64,000 bases of DNA, from positions 57,286-121,285 of the forward strand of contig NZ_BSTL01000011.1 of NCBI RefSeq assembly GCF_030269485.1. The letters are read 5' to 3'. This DNA is from Actinoplanes sp. NBRC 103695. Lineage in GTDB: Bacteria > Actinomycetota > Actinomycetes > Mycobacteriales > Micromonosporaceae. Shown in pieces: positions 39,120-47,855 of this stretch. The position numbers were made by a program, and so were the translations under genes. Under the pieces are notes generated by a model. It was not told the DNA's origin. It did not search any database and worked only from the letters and a program-made list of their open reading frames with translations. Positions within the stretch are counted from its first letter, which is position 1. The number at the start of each line of letters is the position of its first letter.

Positions 39120-40110
39120 CCAGCTCCCACTGCATCCAGGTGTCCGCCGCCCGGAAGCCCATCTCCCGGTTGATCGACAGCATGAAGTCGTTGGCGGTGG
39201 CGTTGAACGTGTCGATCGCGGTCAGCGCCGGCTTGTGGGCGAGCGTGTGCCGCAGGTTCTCCAGCTTGACGATCATGCCGAGCCGGTGGCCGCGGTGGTC
39301 CGGGTCGACGATCGTGATGTGCTGCCAGATGTGGGTCTCGAGCGCGGGCGGGCCGGAGAGCGTCGTCCAGGCCACCATCCGCCCGGTCGCCTCGTGCACA
39401 ACTCCGGTGTGGAAGCGGTCGATGCCCCGGTCGAGCCGGTTCTGCTCGGATTTGCGAATCCGATCGGCGTCGACCTTCTCCGGCTCGATCGTGAGGTCAC
39501 CCATCGGGGCGTCCTGGACCATCCGGCCGTCCAGGTAGGCGATGGCGTCGAGGTACTCCTCGGCCGGCATGCCCACCCAGCTCACCACGCGATAGCCGTC
39601 CGCGTGGGTCCAGGCCTCGGCGAGCATCCGGTCGTACCGATCCTGGTCGACGGTGGTCAGGTCGAGCCGGCTGCGCGTCTCCGGCAGGGCCGCCTTCGCA
39701 CCCTGGGCCGCGGCGAAGGCGTCGCCGTCCGGCCGGGTCTGCACCGTCTCGGAGGTGAGGTGCTTGCGGCCCTCGGCCCGGGCCTGCTCGATCGCGAAGT
39801 CGAGCATCGCCCGGCCGACGCCGCGCCGGCGGAAGTCCGGCAGGACGTTCAGGTCGAGGCTGGCCAGTTCCAGGTTGTCCAGGAGCGGCAGGCCCAGCGC
39901 GACGTAGCCGACCGCCCGCCCGTCCAGCCGGGCGACCGCGCGGATGCTGCGATGGCCCGGGAACGGGTTGCGCCAGGACTCCAGGACGAAGTCCTCCGGC
40001 GAGTACGGGATGTCCGGCGTCTGGTACTCGAACGCGGCCCTGTCCACCTGGATGGCCTCGCGGGCGGTCGCCTCGTCGGAGGCCGGGAACACAGCGACGT
40101 CGATGCTCAT
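39112..40110 (-). CDS. Two-domain GNAT N-acetyltransferase
   Basis: This 332-residue protein contains two GNAT-like halves. The first has NVLPDFRRRGVGRAMLDFAIEQA with the acyl-CoA loop (about 100-125); the second has HITIVDPDHRGHRLGMIVKLENLRH (about 265-290). The end, DFMLSINREMGFRAADTWMQWEL, is typical of the actinobacterial double-GNAT group. The acceptor is unknown. ATG 40110 is chosen. The 271 bp between this gene and the threonine synthase homologue upstream hold no recognisable gene. Confidence 0.85.
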   Translation of the reverse strand: MSIDVAVFPASDEATAREAIQVDRAAFEYQTPDIPYSPEDFVLESWRNPFPGHRSIRAVARLDGRAVGYVALGLPLLDNLELASLDLNVLPDFRRRGVGRAMLDFAIEQARAEGRKHLTSETVQTRPDGDAFAAAQGAKAALPETRSRLDLTTVDQDRYDRMLAEAWTHADGYRVVSWVGMPAEEYLDAIAYLDGRMVQDAPMGDLTIEPEKVDADRIRKSEQNRLDRGIDRFHTGVVHEATGRMVAWTTLSGPPALETHIWQHITIVDPDHRGHRLGMIVKLENLRHTLAHKPALTAIDTFNATANDFMLSINREMGFRAADTWMQWELAI

Positions 40111-40381
40111 CAGGACAGACTGGACGCACCGGCTGTCCGCCGCGACCGATTTACCGAAGGTGAGAATTGGTCGGGAGGACGCTCGCACAGCGCCTCCGGC
40201 ACTGGGTCGTTGGGCCCCGGTAGAGATTGTCGCCAAGCTCGAAGGTGGGGCCTCGTACGGCGTCGCGTCCTCCCGCAGAGAGCATCTTGCCGACGTGGTG
40301 ATCGGTTCGCAAGTCCTCGGAGGATGGAAAAACGAACTTACTGTCGGATCAACGACTACCAGCCGTAACTAACCAGCGCGG

Positions 40382-41656
40382 TTACCCCAGCAGGCCGGCA
40401 TCGCGGGCGCCCCGCAGCGACGGCTTGATCCGGTGCGTCGGCCCGACCCGGTCGGCCACCGCGTCCAGCGTCTTCAGCCCCTCGCCGGTGTTGAAGACGA
40501 CTGTCTCCTTCGCCGGGTCGAGCTTGCCGGAGGCGACCAGCTTCTTGAGCACGGCCACAGTCACGCCGCCGGCCGTCTCGGCGAACACGCCGGTGGTCCG
40601 GGCCAGCAGCTGGATGCCCTCGCGGATCTCGTCGTCGTCGGCGTAGTCCATCCAGCCGCCGGTGCGCTGGACCGCCTCGATGGCGTAGGCGCCGGCCGCC
40701 GGGTCGCCGATGTTCAGCGACTTGGCGATGCCGGTCGGCTTCACCGGGACGACCTGGTCGGTGCCGTTGTGCAGGGCCGTCGCGATCGGGTTGCAGCCGG
40801 CCGACTGGGCGCCGAACACCCGCCAGCCACCGGCCGGGGCCTCGACCAGGCCGATCTCGACCAGCTCGCTGAACGCCTTGTCGATCTTGGTGAGCAGCTC
40901 GCCGCTGGCCATCGGGATGACCACCTGCGCGGGGATCCGCCAGCCGAGCTGCTCGGCCACCTCGTACCCGAGGGTCTTGGAGCCCTCGGCGTAGAACGGC
41001 CGCACGTTCACGTTGACGAACGCGGTGTCCTCGAACTCGTCGGTCTCCACCAGCTCGCCGCAGAGCCGGTTCACGTCGTCGTACGAGCCGTCGATCGCGA
41101 CCAGCTCGCCGCCGTACACCGCGGTGGTGATGATCTTGCCCTGCTCCAGGTCGCCCGGGATGAAGACGATCGAGGGGACGCCGGCCCGGGCCGCGTGCGC
41201 GGCGACCGAGTTGGCCAGGTTGCCGGTGGAGGCGCAGGCGAAGCGGGTGAAGCCGAGGGCGCGGGCCGCGGTCAGCGCGACGGACACCACGCGGTCCTTG
41301 AACGAGTGGGTCGGGTTGGCCGAGTCGTCCTTGACCCAGAGCGGCGCGTCCAGGCCGATCGCGGCGGCCAGTGCCGGGGCGCTGACCAGCGGGGTGAGGC
41401 CGGGGTCGAGGGTCACCCGGGAGGCCGGGTCCTGACCGGCCGGGAGCAGCGGCGCGTACCGCCAGATGTTCTGCGGGCCCGCCTCGATCTGGGCGCGGGT
41501 CACCTGGGCGATCGCCGCCGGGTCGTACGCGACCTCGAGCGGCCCGAAACACTCGTAACAGGCGTGCTGGGCGGCGAGGGGGAACTCGGCGCCGCAGGCG
41601 CGGCAGACGAGGGCGCGGGCCGGGCCGGCGACGAGTGCGCTGACGGTGGACGTCAT
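40382..41656 (-). CDS. thrC: Threonine synthase-family PLP enzyme under a SAM riboswitch (ThrC / MetM-like)
   Basis: The 424-residue fold-type II PLP enzyme acts on O-phosphohomoserine. An N-terminal zinc-ribbon-like segment (CRACGAEF, CYECFGP; about 20-40) precedes the core, with the PLP lysine in NPTHSFKDRVV, phosphate-binding CASTGNLANSV and later MASGELLTKI. Homology alone says threonine synthase. The SAM riboswitch directly upstream and strong resemblance to the Streptomyces enzyme MetM, which makes homocysteine from O-phosphohomoserine with a thiocarboxylated carrier MetO, make that role equally possible. In Streptomyces metO follows directly; no carrier ending in Gly-Gly is encoded in the 271 bp downstream here. 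ATG 41656 follows GAGAGGA. Confidence 0.9.
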   Translation of the reverse strand: MTSTVSALVAGPARALVCRACGAEFPLAAQHACYECFGPLEVAYDPAAIAQVTRAQIEAGPQNIWRYAPLLPAGQDPASRVTLDPGLTPLVSAPALAAAIGLDAPLWVKDDSANPTHSFKDRVVSVALTAARALGFTRFACASTGNLANSVAAHAARAGVPSIVFIPGDLEQGKIITTAVYGGELVAIDGSYDDVNRLCGELVETDEFEDTAFVNVNVRPFYAEGSKTLGYEVAEQLGWRIPAQVVIPMASGELLTKIDKAFSELVEIGLVEAPAGGWRVFGAQSAGCNPIATALHNGTDQVVPVKPTGIAKSLNIGDPAAGAYAIEAVQRTGGWMDYADDDEIREGIQLLARTTGVFAETAGGVTVAVLKKLVASGKLDPAKETVVFNTGEGLKTLDAVADRVGPTHRIKPSLRGARDAGLLG

Positions 41657-41666
41657 GGAGATTCCT

Positions 41667-41770
41667 CTCATCTTTCCCAGCACGGAAAGGCTGGGCCGGA
41701 ATTAGCACCTGCCGCTGCGCGGTGGTTGCCGGGGCTTCGTCGGGCCGTTCCCTCTGCCCCTCTGGATGAG
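41667..41770 (-). promoter_or_regulatory. SAM-I (S-box) riboswitch ahead of thrC
   Basis: The minus-strand leader shows the S-box core in order: P1 5' strand CTCATC, CAGAGGGGCAGAGGGA, ACGGCCCGACGAAGCCCC, GGCAACC, a small CCGC-GCA-GCGG hairpin, AGGTGCTAATTCC, the P4 stem CCCAGC/GCTGGG, and the closing P1 strand GATGAG. The closing strand runs straight into the GAGAGGA ribosome site 5-12 bp before the ATG. SAM binding should therefore hide the ribosome site and lower translation. No T-rich terminator is seen. Confidence 0.92.
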
Positions 41771-41832
41771 GTATTCAGTTGTTTCCCACACACTACGTGC
41801 ACATGGCGCTCACGGAAAACGCAGTGTGACGC

Positions 41833-42684
41833 TCACGACGTGATGTCCTTGCGGGTGAACCGCCAGAACGCGATCGACCAGAAGATCGTGGCGTAGCTGA
41901 CCGCGGAGATCGCCCCGCGCACCATGTCGTCGGTCTGCATCGGCGTGGAGAGCAGGCCCAGCCAGGCCTCGCTGTAGTGGGTGGGCAGGAAGTCGCGGAC
42001 CACGCCGAGCGCCTCGATCTGGTCCAGGATGCTGGACATGATCCAGAGCAGCACCGCGCCGCCGACCGCGCCCAGCGCCGCGTCGGTGAGCACCGAGAGC
42101 AGGAACGCCAGCCCGGCCACGATCAGCAGCATCACGGCGAGGTAGCCGAGGATGCCGAGCAGCCGGAGCAGGCCCTCGCCGGGCGGGATCTCAGCGGCGA
42201 TCGTGCTGCCCAGCGGGTGCCAGCCGTACCGCAGGGTGCCGACCAGCAGTGCCACCCCGGCCAGCGTGAGCAGGGCGAGCAGCGAGTACATCAGTGCCAC
42301 GACCAGCTTGACGCCGAGCAGCCGGGCCCGCGGCACCGGGACGGCGAGCAGGTAGCGCAGGCTGCCCCAGGACGCCTCGCTGGCCACGGTGTCGCCGCAG
42401 AACAGCGCGACCACCACGACCAGCAGGAAGGACGCCGAGACGAACAGGCTGAACAGGGCGAAGTTCAGCCCGCCGGAGGTGGCCAGGTCGACCAGGCTGG
42501 AGAACTGCCCGCCGCCGTTGTCGTCGTCGTCCGACCCGCCGAACTCGAACGCCACCAGCACGATCAAGGGCAGAAGAGCCATAAAACCGAGAGCGAGTTG
42601 CGTACGCCTGCGTGAAGCCTGCCGTTTCACCTCGGCCCAGATCGGCAACGTGGCCGACGGCCGGTACCCGGTAGCGGCGCTCAT
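41833..42684 (-). CDS. ABC-2 type exporter permease
   Basis: This 283-residue permease has six helices. The N-terminal cytoplasmic segment ends RRRTQLALGFMALLPLIV, an external loop contains GGSDDDDNGGGQF, and GDTVASEASWGSLRYLLAVPVPR is the ABC-2 coupling region. The final helix leads to FTRKDITS. It overlaps the upstream hydrolase-ATPase gene (ATGA at 42681-42684), so the pair forms an exporter. The transported substrate is unknown. Longer readings that fuse it to frames within the upstream gene are artefacts. Confidence 0.9.
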   Translation of the reverse strand: MSAATGYRPSATLPIWAEVKRQASRRRTQLALGFMALLPLIVLVAFEFGGSDDDDNGGGQFSSLVDLATSGGLNFALFSLFVSASFLLVVVVALFCGDTVASEASWGSLRYLLAVPVPRARLLGVKLVVALMYSLLALLTLAGVALLVGTLRYGWHPLGSTIAAEIPPGEGLLRLLGILGYLAVMLLIVAGLAFLLSVLTDAALGAVGGAVLLWIMSSILDQIEALGVVRDFLPTHYSEAWLGLLSTPMQTDDMVRGAISAVSYATIFWSIAFWRFTRKDITS

Positions 42685-45443
42685 CGGTCTCCACTTCCTC
42701 GCGAGTTCTCCCCCACCAAGGCCAGGAACGCATCTTCCAGGCGGCGCCGCGGCACCACCCGGTCGACGCCCACCCCGGCTCTGACCAGCGACGCCACCAC
42801 CTCGGAGCGCGCGGTGCCGTTCATGTCGACGATCAGCCCGGTCGCGCCGTCCGGCAGCACCGAGGCGACGTCCATCCCGGCGAGCACCCGTTCGGCCTCG
42901 GCCACGTCGGTCACCTCGATCTGCACCGACGGCGACTCGCCGACGATGTCGTCGACCAGCCCGGACGCCACGATCCGGCCCTTGTTCACCACGACCGCGT
43001 GCGTGCACGTCTGCTCGACCTCGGCGAGCAGGTGGCTGGAGACCAGCACCGCCCGCCCGTCGGTGGCGTACCGCCGGAGCACCCGGCGCATCTCGGCGAT
43101 CTGCGGCGGGTCCAGCCCGTCGGTCGGCTCGTCCAGCACCAGCAGGTCGGGCAGCCCGAGCATCGCCTGCGCGATGGCCAGGCGTTGCCGCATGCCGTGG
43201 CTGTAGTTCTTGGTCCGCCGGTGCACCGAGTCGCCCAGCCCGGCGATCTCCAGCGCCTCGTCGAACCTCGCGTCCGCCCACGGCCGCCCGGTCGCCTGCC
43301 AGTACGCCCGCAGGTTCTGCTCGCCGGTCAGGTGCGGCAGGAAGCCCGGCCCCTCGACCAGCGAGCCGACCCGGGACAGGATCGGCGCCCCGGGCACCAG
43401 CGGATTGCCGAAGACCAGAGCGTCGCCCCTGGTCGGCATGGTCAGGCCCATCAGGACGCGCAGCGTGGTGGTCTTGCCGGCGCCGTTCGGCCCGAGCAGC
43501 CCGACGACCTGGCCACGCTCGACGGTGAAGCTGATCTCCTCGACCGCGACGAAGCCGTCCGCGTACTCCTTGCGCAGGCCACGTACCACCAGCGGGGTGT
43601 CGGCGAACTCCTCGACGGTCGGCGCCCGGGCGGCCCGGCGGCGGCGCACCAGCAGCACCACGACCAGTCCCAGAAGGATCGCCGCGAGCAGGCCGGCCAG
43701 CACGTACCGCCAAATGACCTGGGGGTTGCTGATCGGCGTGCCCACCATCGTGGGCAGCGAGAGCGTCGGCTCGACCGCGACCGTGTAGGTGGTGGGCGCG
43801 GCGGGAGTGAGAAAGCCCTGGTCAGAGGTGGACACGACGATCCGCAGCGCGTTGCCTGCCTGGATCCGCCGGACGATCGCCGGGAGCGTGACGGTCACCG
43901 GCTGCGCCTGCGCGATGTCCTTGGGCAGGCCGGTGAGCCGGACCGGAGCGACCAACCCCGCGCTCAAGGTCTCGACGCCGGCCGGGTCCACGTCGTAAAG
44001 CTTGACGAACAACGTGGCCTCGCCGGTCGGTGACGCGGCACGCAGCCGGACCGTCGGCGCGCCGGCCACGTCGACCGAGGTGGCGACCGGTTCGGAGGCG
44101 AAGGTGGCGTGCTGGCCGGGAATGTCGCCGGCCACGCCCGCGAGCACGGTGGAGAGCTGGCCGCCGATGCCGGGCAGCGAGGAGAGCGCCCCGGGATTGC
44201 CGTTGGGCGGGTTCGCGATCGGCTGCGCCGGGCCGTTCAGGGAGATCTCGCTGCGACCGGTCCCGCTGATTCCGGGGTACGCGTCGACCGAGTACCCGTT
44301 GGTGACCAGCCCGCGGTCCAGCGCGCTGAACCCGGCCACCCGCGAGTAGGTGAAGCTGTCGGCCGGCGCCGCGCCCTCGCCCTTGACGTAGTGGTCGAGC
44401 CACTGGGCGGTGAGGAACTTGGTCCGGTCCTGGTCGGTCTGCGGCCCGAGCCCGCCGTCGTGGCCACCGGTGAACCAGGCGACCCGGACGGGTGTGCCGC
44501 CGGCCGCGATGCCCCGGGCGTTGGCGTCCGCCTCGGACAGCGGGAAGAGCGTGTCGACCGCGCCCTGGATGAGCAGCGTCGGCGCCTTGATGTTGCCGAG
44601 CACCGGCGCCGGGCTGGACTTCCGCAGCACCGCCAGCGCCGCCTCGTCCGGGATGCCGGTCGTCGCCATGCTCAGGTAGGCGGCGCACACGTCGGCGGCG
44701 AACCGTCCGCAGGCGGGGTTGATGCCGGGCGGCAGCGTCTGCGGAAGCTCCGGCTGCTCCCCCGAGCCGTCGGGTGTCTCCGCCGTACCTTCCGAGGTCG
44801 GTGCCGCCGCGCCGTTGCCGAAGAACAGCCCCGCCCAGCCCTTCTTGAACACGCCGGTCGCATCGGTGTCGGCGGACTGCGGCAGGAAGGAGCGGCCCAG
44901 GTCGTTCCAGGTGATCAGCGGGACGATCGCGTCCACCCGCCGGTCCTGGGCGGCGAGCAGCAGGGCGAGCGCGCCGCCGTACGACCCGCCGACCACGCCC
45001 ACCCGGGGGTCGCCGGTCGCATCGGTCCGCACCTCGGGCCGGGCGGCCAGCCAGTCGAGCAGGCGCTGCCCGTCGCGGATCTCGTAGTCCGGGCTGTCCA
45101 GGTGGATCTGGCCGCCGCTGCGCCCGAAGCCCCGCGCGGTCCAGGTCAGCACCGCGTAGCCGCGCTCGGCCAGGGACTGGGCATCGGTGCGTACGGAGTT
45201 CTTGGTGCCGCCGAAACCATGCGCCAGCAGCACCGCGGGCACCTTGCCGTCCCGGTCGCGCGGCAGGTAGAGGCGGCTGTCCAGGTCGATCGTCCCGGCC
45301 CCGCCCGGCGCCTCCGGCACGGCGATCATCTGATCGGACGTCGTCCAGGAGTCCCGATCAGGCGCCACGGCGGCAACCACGACACCCGCGACGATCACCA
45401 GAACCGCCGCGGCGGACAGAACCCTACGACGGCCTGATTGCAT
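42681..45443 (-). CDS. Fusion of an extracellular alpha/beta hydrolase (CocE/S15-like) and a cytoplasmic ABC ATPase
   Basis: A 920-residue two-part protein. A signal-anchor helix (about 8-26) is followed by an S15/CocE-like hydrolase (about 50-400) with HGFGG, RGFGRSGG and nucleophile elbow GGSYGG (Ser154), and a jelly-roll-like region of X-Pro peptidase type. A second helix (about 577-600, ending RRRR) returns the chain to the cytosol. The ABC ATPase follows (about 614-920) with GPNGAGKTT, signature NYSHGMRQRL, Walker B LLVLDEP and switch His SSHLL. The permease gene overlaps its end. The layout suggests export coupled to processing at the cell surface. ATG 45443 is chosen. Confidence 0.9.
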   Translation of the reverse strand: MQSGRRRVLSAAAVLVIVAGVVVAAVAPDRDSWTTSDQMIAVPEAPGGAGTIDLDSRLYLPRDRDGKVPAVLLAHGFGGTKNSVRTDAQSLAERGYAVLTWTARGFGRSGGQIHLDSPDYEIRDGQRLLDWLAARPEVRTDATGDPRVGVVGGSYGGALALLLAAQDRRVDAIVPLITWNDLGRSFLPQSADTDATGVFKKGWAGLFFGNGAAAPTSEGTAETPDGSGEQPELPQTLPPGINPACGRFAADVCAAYLSMATTGIPDEAALAVLRKSSPAPVLGNIKAPTLLIQGAVDTLFPLSEADANARGIAAGGTPVRVAWFTGGHDGGLGPQTDQDRTKFLTAQWLDHYVKGEGAAPADSFTYSRVAGFSALDRGLVTNGYSVDAYPGISGTGRSEISLNGPAQPIANPPNGNPGALSSLPGIGGQLSTVLAGVAGDIPGQHATFASEPVATSVDVAGAPTVRLRAASPTGEATLFVKLYDVDPAGVETLSAGLVAPVRLTGLPKDIAQAQPVTVTLPAIVRRIQAGNALRIVVSTSDQGFLTPAAPTTYTVAVEPTLSLPTMVGTPISNPQVIWRYVLAGLLAAILLGLVVVLLVRRRRAARAPTVEEFADTPLVVRGLRKEYADGFVAVEEISFTVERGQVVGLLGPNGAGKTTTLRVLMGLTMPTRGDALVFGNPLVPGAPILSRVGSLVEGPGFLPHLTGEQNLRAYWQATGRPWADARFDEALEIAGLGDSVHRRTKNYSHGMRQRLAIAQAMLGLPDLLVLDEPTDGLDPPQIAEMRRVLRRYATDGRAVLVSSHLLAEVEQTCTHAVVVNKGRIVASGLVDDIVGESPSVQIEVTDVAEAERVLAGMDVASVLPDGATGLIVDMNGTARSEVVASLVRAGVGVDRVVPRRRLEDAFLALVGENSRGSGDR

Positions 45444-45488
45444 GCGGCCAAAACTATCTCCCTTCAACTGTGCGAGTGCTGTGAACTG

Positions 45489-45564
45489 AGGGCTGTTCGC
45501 GACCCACCTCGACTTGCAACCCGCGTGAGTGACGCGCTCGGTCTCCACCGTCGCGAACAGCCCT
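45489..45564. promoter_or_regulatory. 15-bp perfect inverted repeat with a 46-bp spacer between divergent genes
   Basis: AGGGCTGTTCGCGAC at 45489-45503 is matched exactly in inverse by 45550-45564. It lies in the 168-bp gap between the divergent hydrolase-ABC gene and the AAA ATPase gene. It could be a two-site operator, a cruciform, or a structured leader. I see no second copy in the window. Confidence 0.6.
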
Positions 45565-45611
45565 TACCAGCGAGGGGATGCGACCGGCGCGGAGACGATA
45601 GCTTTGTACGC

Positions 45612-47816
45612 GTGGCAGACGATCTCACGCTGACCGTGACCCAGCGGCCCGCGGCACTTGACGCACGCCGCGGCATCGTTCGCCTGCATCCCGAGGTGAT
45701 GGCCGCGCTCGCGATCAACCCCGGCGACCCGTTGCGGCTGGTCGGCGCCCGGACGACGGCCGGCATCGCGGCCAAGGCCGAGGGGACCGCCAGCCGCGCG
45801 CTGCTCTACGCGGACGACCTCACGATCGGCAACCTCGGCATGCGCGACGGCGGCCAGGTCACCGTGACGCCGATCCCGGTCGTCGCCGCCCGCCGGGTCG
45901 CCCTGCGCGGGCCGGCCGAGATCGTAGCCGTGATCTCGCCGGAGATGCTCCGGCTGGCACTGCTCGGCAAGGTGGTCAGCGCCGGGGACGACGTGTCGCT
46001 GCTGCCACAGGACGTGCTGCTCCCGGCCGACCACCGGGCCGCCGTCGAGGGCGCCCGGCGCAGCCTGTCCAACCGGGTCGGCTACGCCTGGACGAGCACA
46101 CTGCTCGAGGTCGTGGCGGTCGACGACGCGGACGCGGCGCTGGTCACGATGGACACCCTGGTGGCCTGGGAGCACGGCGAACAGACCCGGCCGACCGTCG
46201 GCACGACGGCCAAGCCCCGGGAACGGGCCACGACCGATCCCGAGGTGCCGCCGCCCAGCATCGACGACCTGCCCGGGCTCCGCGCCCAGGCCAAGGAACT
46301 CACCGAGCTGCTCGACCTCGGCTTCCACCACGGTGAGGTGCTGGGCCGGCTGGGCACCACGGTGTCGCTGGGCGTCCTCATCTCGGGTCCGGCCGGGTCG
46401 GGCAAGGCCGCGCTGGTCCGGGCGGTCGCCGCCGGGGTGGGCGCGGAGGTCTTCCCGCTGTGGGCGCCCGAGCTGGCCGCGCTCACCAACGACGCCGCCG
46501 CGACCCGGCTGCGCGCCGCCGCCCAGGACGCCCGCCGGGGCGGCCCCTCGGTGCTGCTGGTCGCCGACGTGGAGGCGCTCGCCCCGCGCGAACAGCCCGG
46601 TCCGATGGCGACGGTGTTCCGCCAGGTGCTCGCCGAAACGGTCAAGGCCGGCGTGGCGGTGGTCTGCACGACCAGCCGGCCCGAGGCGGTCGACCCGGAG
46701 CTGCGATCGCCCGACCTGCTGGCGGTGCAGCTGGCGGTGGCGCTGCCCGACCAGGCGATGCGCCGCGAGCAGCTCGGGGTGCTGACCCGGGGCATGCCGC
46801 TGGCCGAGGACGTACGGCTGGACGACGTCGCCGGGCGTACCCCCGGCTTTGTCGCGGCCGACCTGGGCGCGCTGGCCCGGGAGGCGGGTGTCCGGGCGGC
46901 GCTGCGGCAGAAGGACGCGGAGTCGCCCACGGTGGCGATGCCGGACTTCGAGGCGGCGCTGGACGTGGTCCGGCCGACGTCGATGGCCGAGTCGACGCTC
47001 GAGGTCGCGTCGGTCACGCTGGACGACGTCGGCGACATGGCCGACGTCAAGCAGGTGCTCACCGAGTCGGTGCTGTGGCCGCTGACCTATCCGGACACGT
47101 TCGCGCGGCTGGGCGTCTCGCCGCCGCGGGGCGTGCTGCTCTACGGCCCGCCCGGGTGCGGCAAGACCTTTCTGGTCAAGGCCATCGCGGGTACGGGACG
47201 GGCGAACGTGCTGTCCGTCAAGGGCGCCGAGCTGCTGAGCAAGTGGGTCGGCGACAGTGAGAAGGCGGTCCGCGAGCTCTTCCGCCGCGCCCGCGAGGCC
47301 GCACCCACGCTGGTCTTCCTGGACGAGGTGGACGCCCTCGCACCGCAGCGCGGCCAGGGCACCGACGGCGGCACCACCGACCGCGTGGTGGCGGCCCTGC
47401 TCACCGAGCTGGACGGCGTCGAGGAACTGCGCAACGTGGTGGTGATCGGGGCGACCAACCGCCCCGACCTGATCGACTCGGCGCTGCTGCGCCCCGGCCG
47501 CCTGGAACGACTGGTCTACGTGCCACCACCGGACGGCGAGGCGCGCACGGCGATCCTGAAGGCGTCGTCCCGCTCGGTGCCCCTGGACGGCGAGGTCGAC
47601 CTGGCCGCGCTCGGCGCCGACCTGGACGGTTTCTCGGCCGCCGACTGCGCGGCCCTGATCCGCGAGTCGGCCCTGTCGGCGATGCGCGAGTCGCTCGACG
47701 CCACCACGGTCACCGCGGCCAACGTGGCGACCGCCCGCAGCCGGATCCGCCCGTCCCTCGACCCGGTTCAGGTCTCCTGGCTGGCCAACTTCGCCGAGCA
47801 GCACGCCCGCGCCTAG
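45612..47816 (+). CDS. CDC48/p97-like tandem AAA+ ATPase
   Basis: The 734-residue protein has an N-terminal double-psi beta-barrel CDC48-type domain (about 1-180; RGIVRLHPEVMAALAINPGDPLRLVG) and two AAA modules. D1 has Walker A GPAGSGKAA near 260, but its Walker B reads LLVADVEAL, lacking the usual D-E pair. D2 is canonical: GPPGCGKT near 512, LVFLDEVDALAP near 570, arginine finger in LRPGRLERLVYV. It resembles M. tuberculosis Rv0435c. Protein unfolding or complex disassembly is expected, driven by D2. GTG 45612 is the first plausible start; the ribosome site is weak. Confidence 0.9.
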   Translation: MADDLTLTVTQRPAALDARRGIVRLHPEVMAALAINPGDPLRLVGARTTAGIAAKAEGTASRALLYADDLTIGNLGMRDGGQVTVTPIPVVAARRVALRGPAEIVAVISPEMLRLALLGKVVSAGDDVSLLPQDVLLPADHRAAVEGARRSLSNRVGYAWTSTLLEVVAVDDADAALVTMDTLVAWEHGEQTRPTVGTTAKPRERATTDPEVPPPSIDDLPGLRAQAKELTELLDLGFHHGEVLGRLGTTVSLGVLISGPAGSGKAALVRAVAAGVGAEVFPLWAPELAALTNDAAATRLRAAAQDARRGGPSVLLVADVEALAPREQPGPMATVFRQVLAETVKAGVAVVCTTSRPEAVDPELRSPDLLAVQLAVALPDQAMRREQLGVLTRGMPLAEDVRLDDVAGRTPGFVAADLGALAREAGVRAALRQKDAESPTVAMPDFEAALDVVRPTSMAESTLEVASVTLDDVGDMADVKQVLTESVLWPLTYPDTFARLGVSPPRGVLLYGPPGCGKTFLVKAIAGTGRANVLSVKGAELLSKWVGDSEKAVRELFRRAREAAPTLVFLDEVDALAPQRGQGTDGGTTDRVVAALLTELDGVEELRNVVVIGATNRPDLIDSALLRPGRLERLVYVPPPDGEARTAILKASSRSVPLDGEVDLAALGADLDGFSAADCAALIRESALSAMRESLDATTVTAANVATARSRIRPSLDPVQVSWLANFAEQHARA

Positions 47817-47855
47817 TCCTTCACCAGGCGGGCGCGGGCCCCCGCGGCCATCGCT

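Noticed and set aside
40111..40381. A small gene downstream of thrC on either strand
   Set aside because: The frames present lack ribosome sites, recognisable motifs and a Gly-Gly end; treated as intergenic.
41833..43713. A 626-codon reading that fuses the permease to extra N-terminal sequence
   Set aside because: The extra part is another frame of the hydrolase-ABC gene; the permease has its own ATG in an ATGA overlap.
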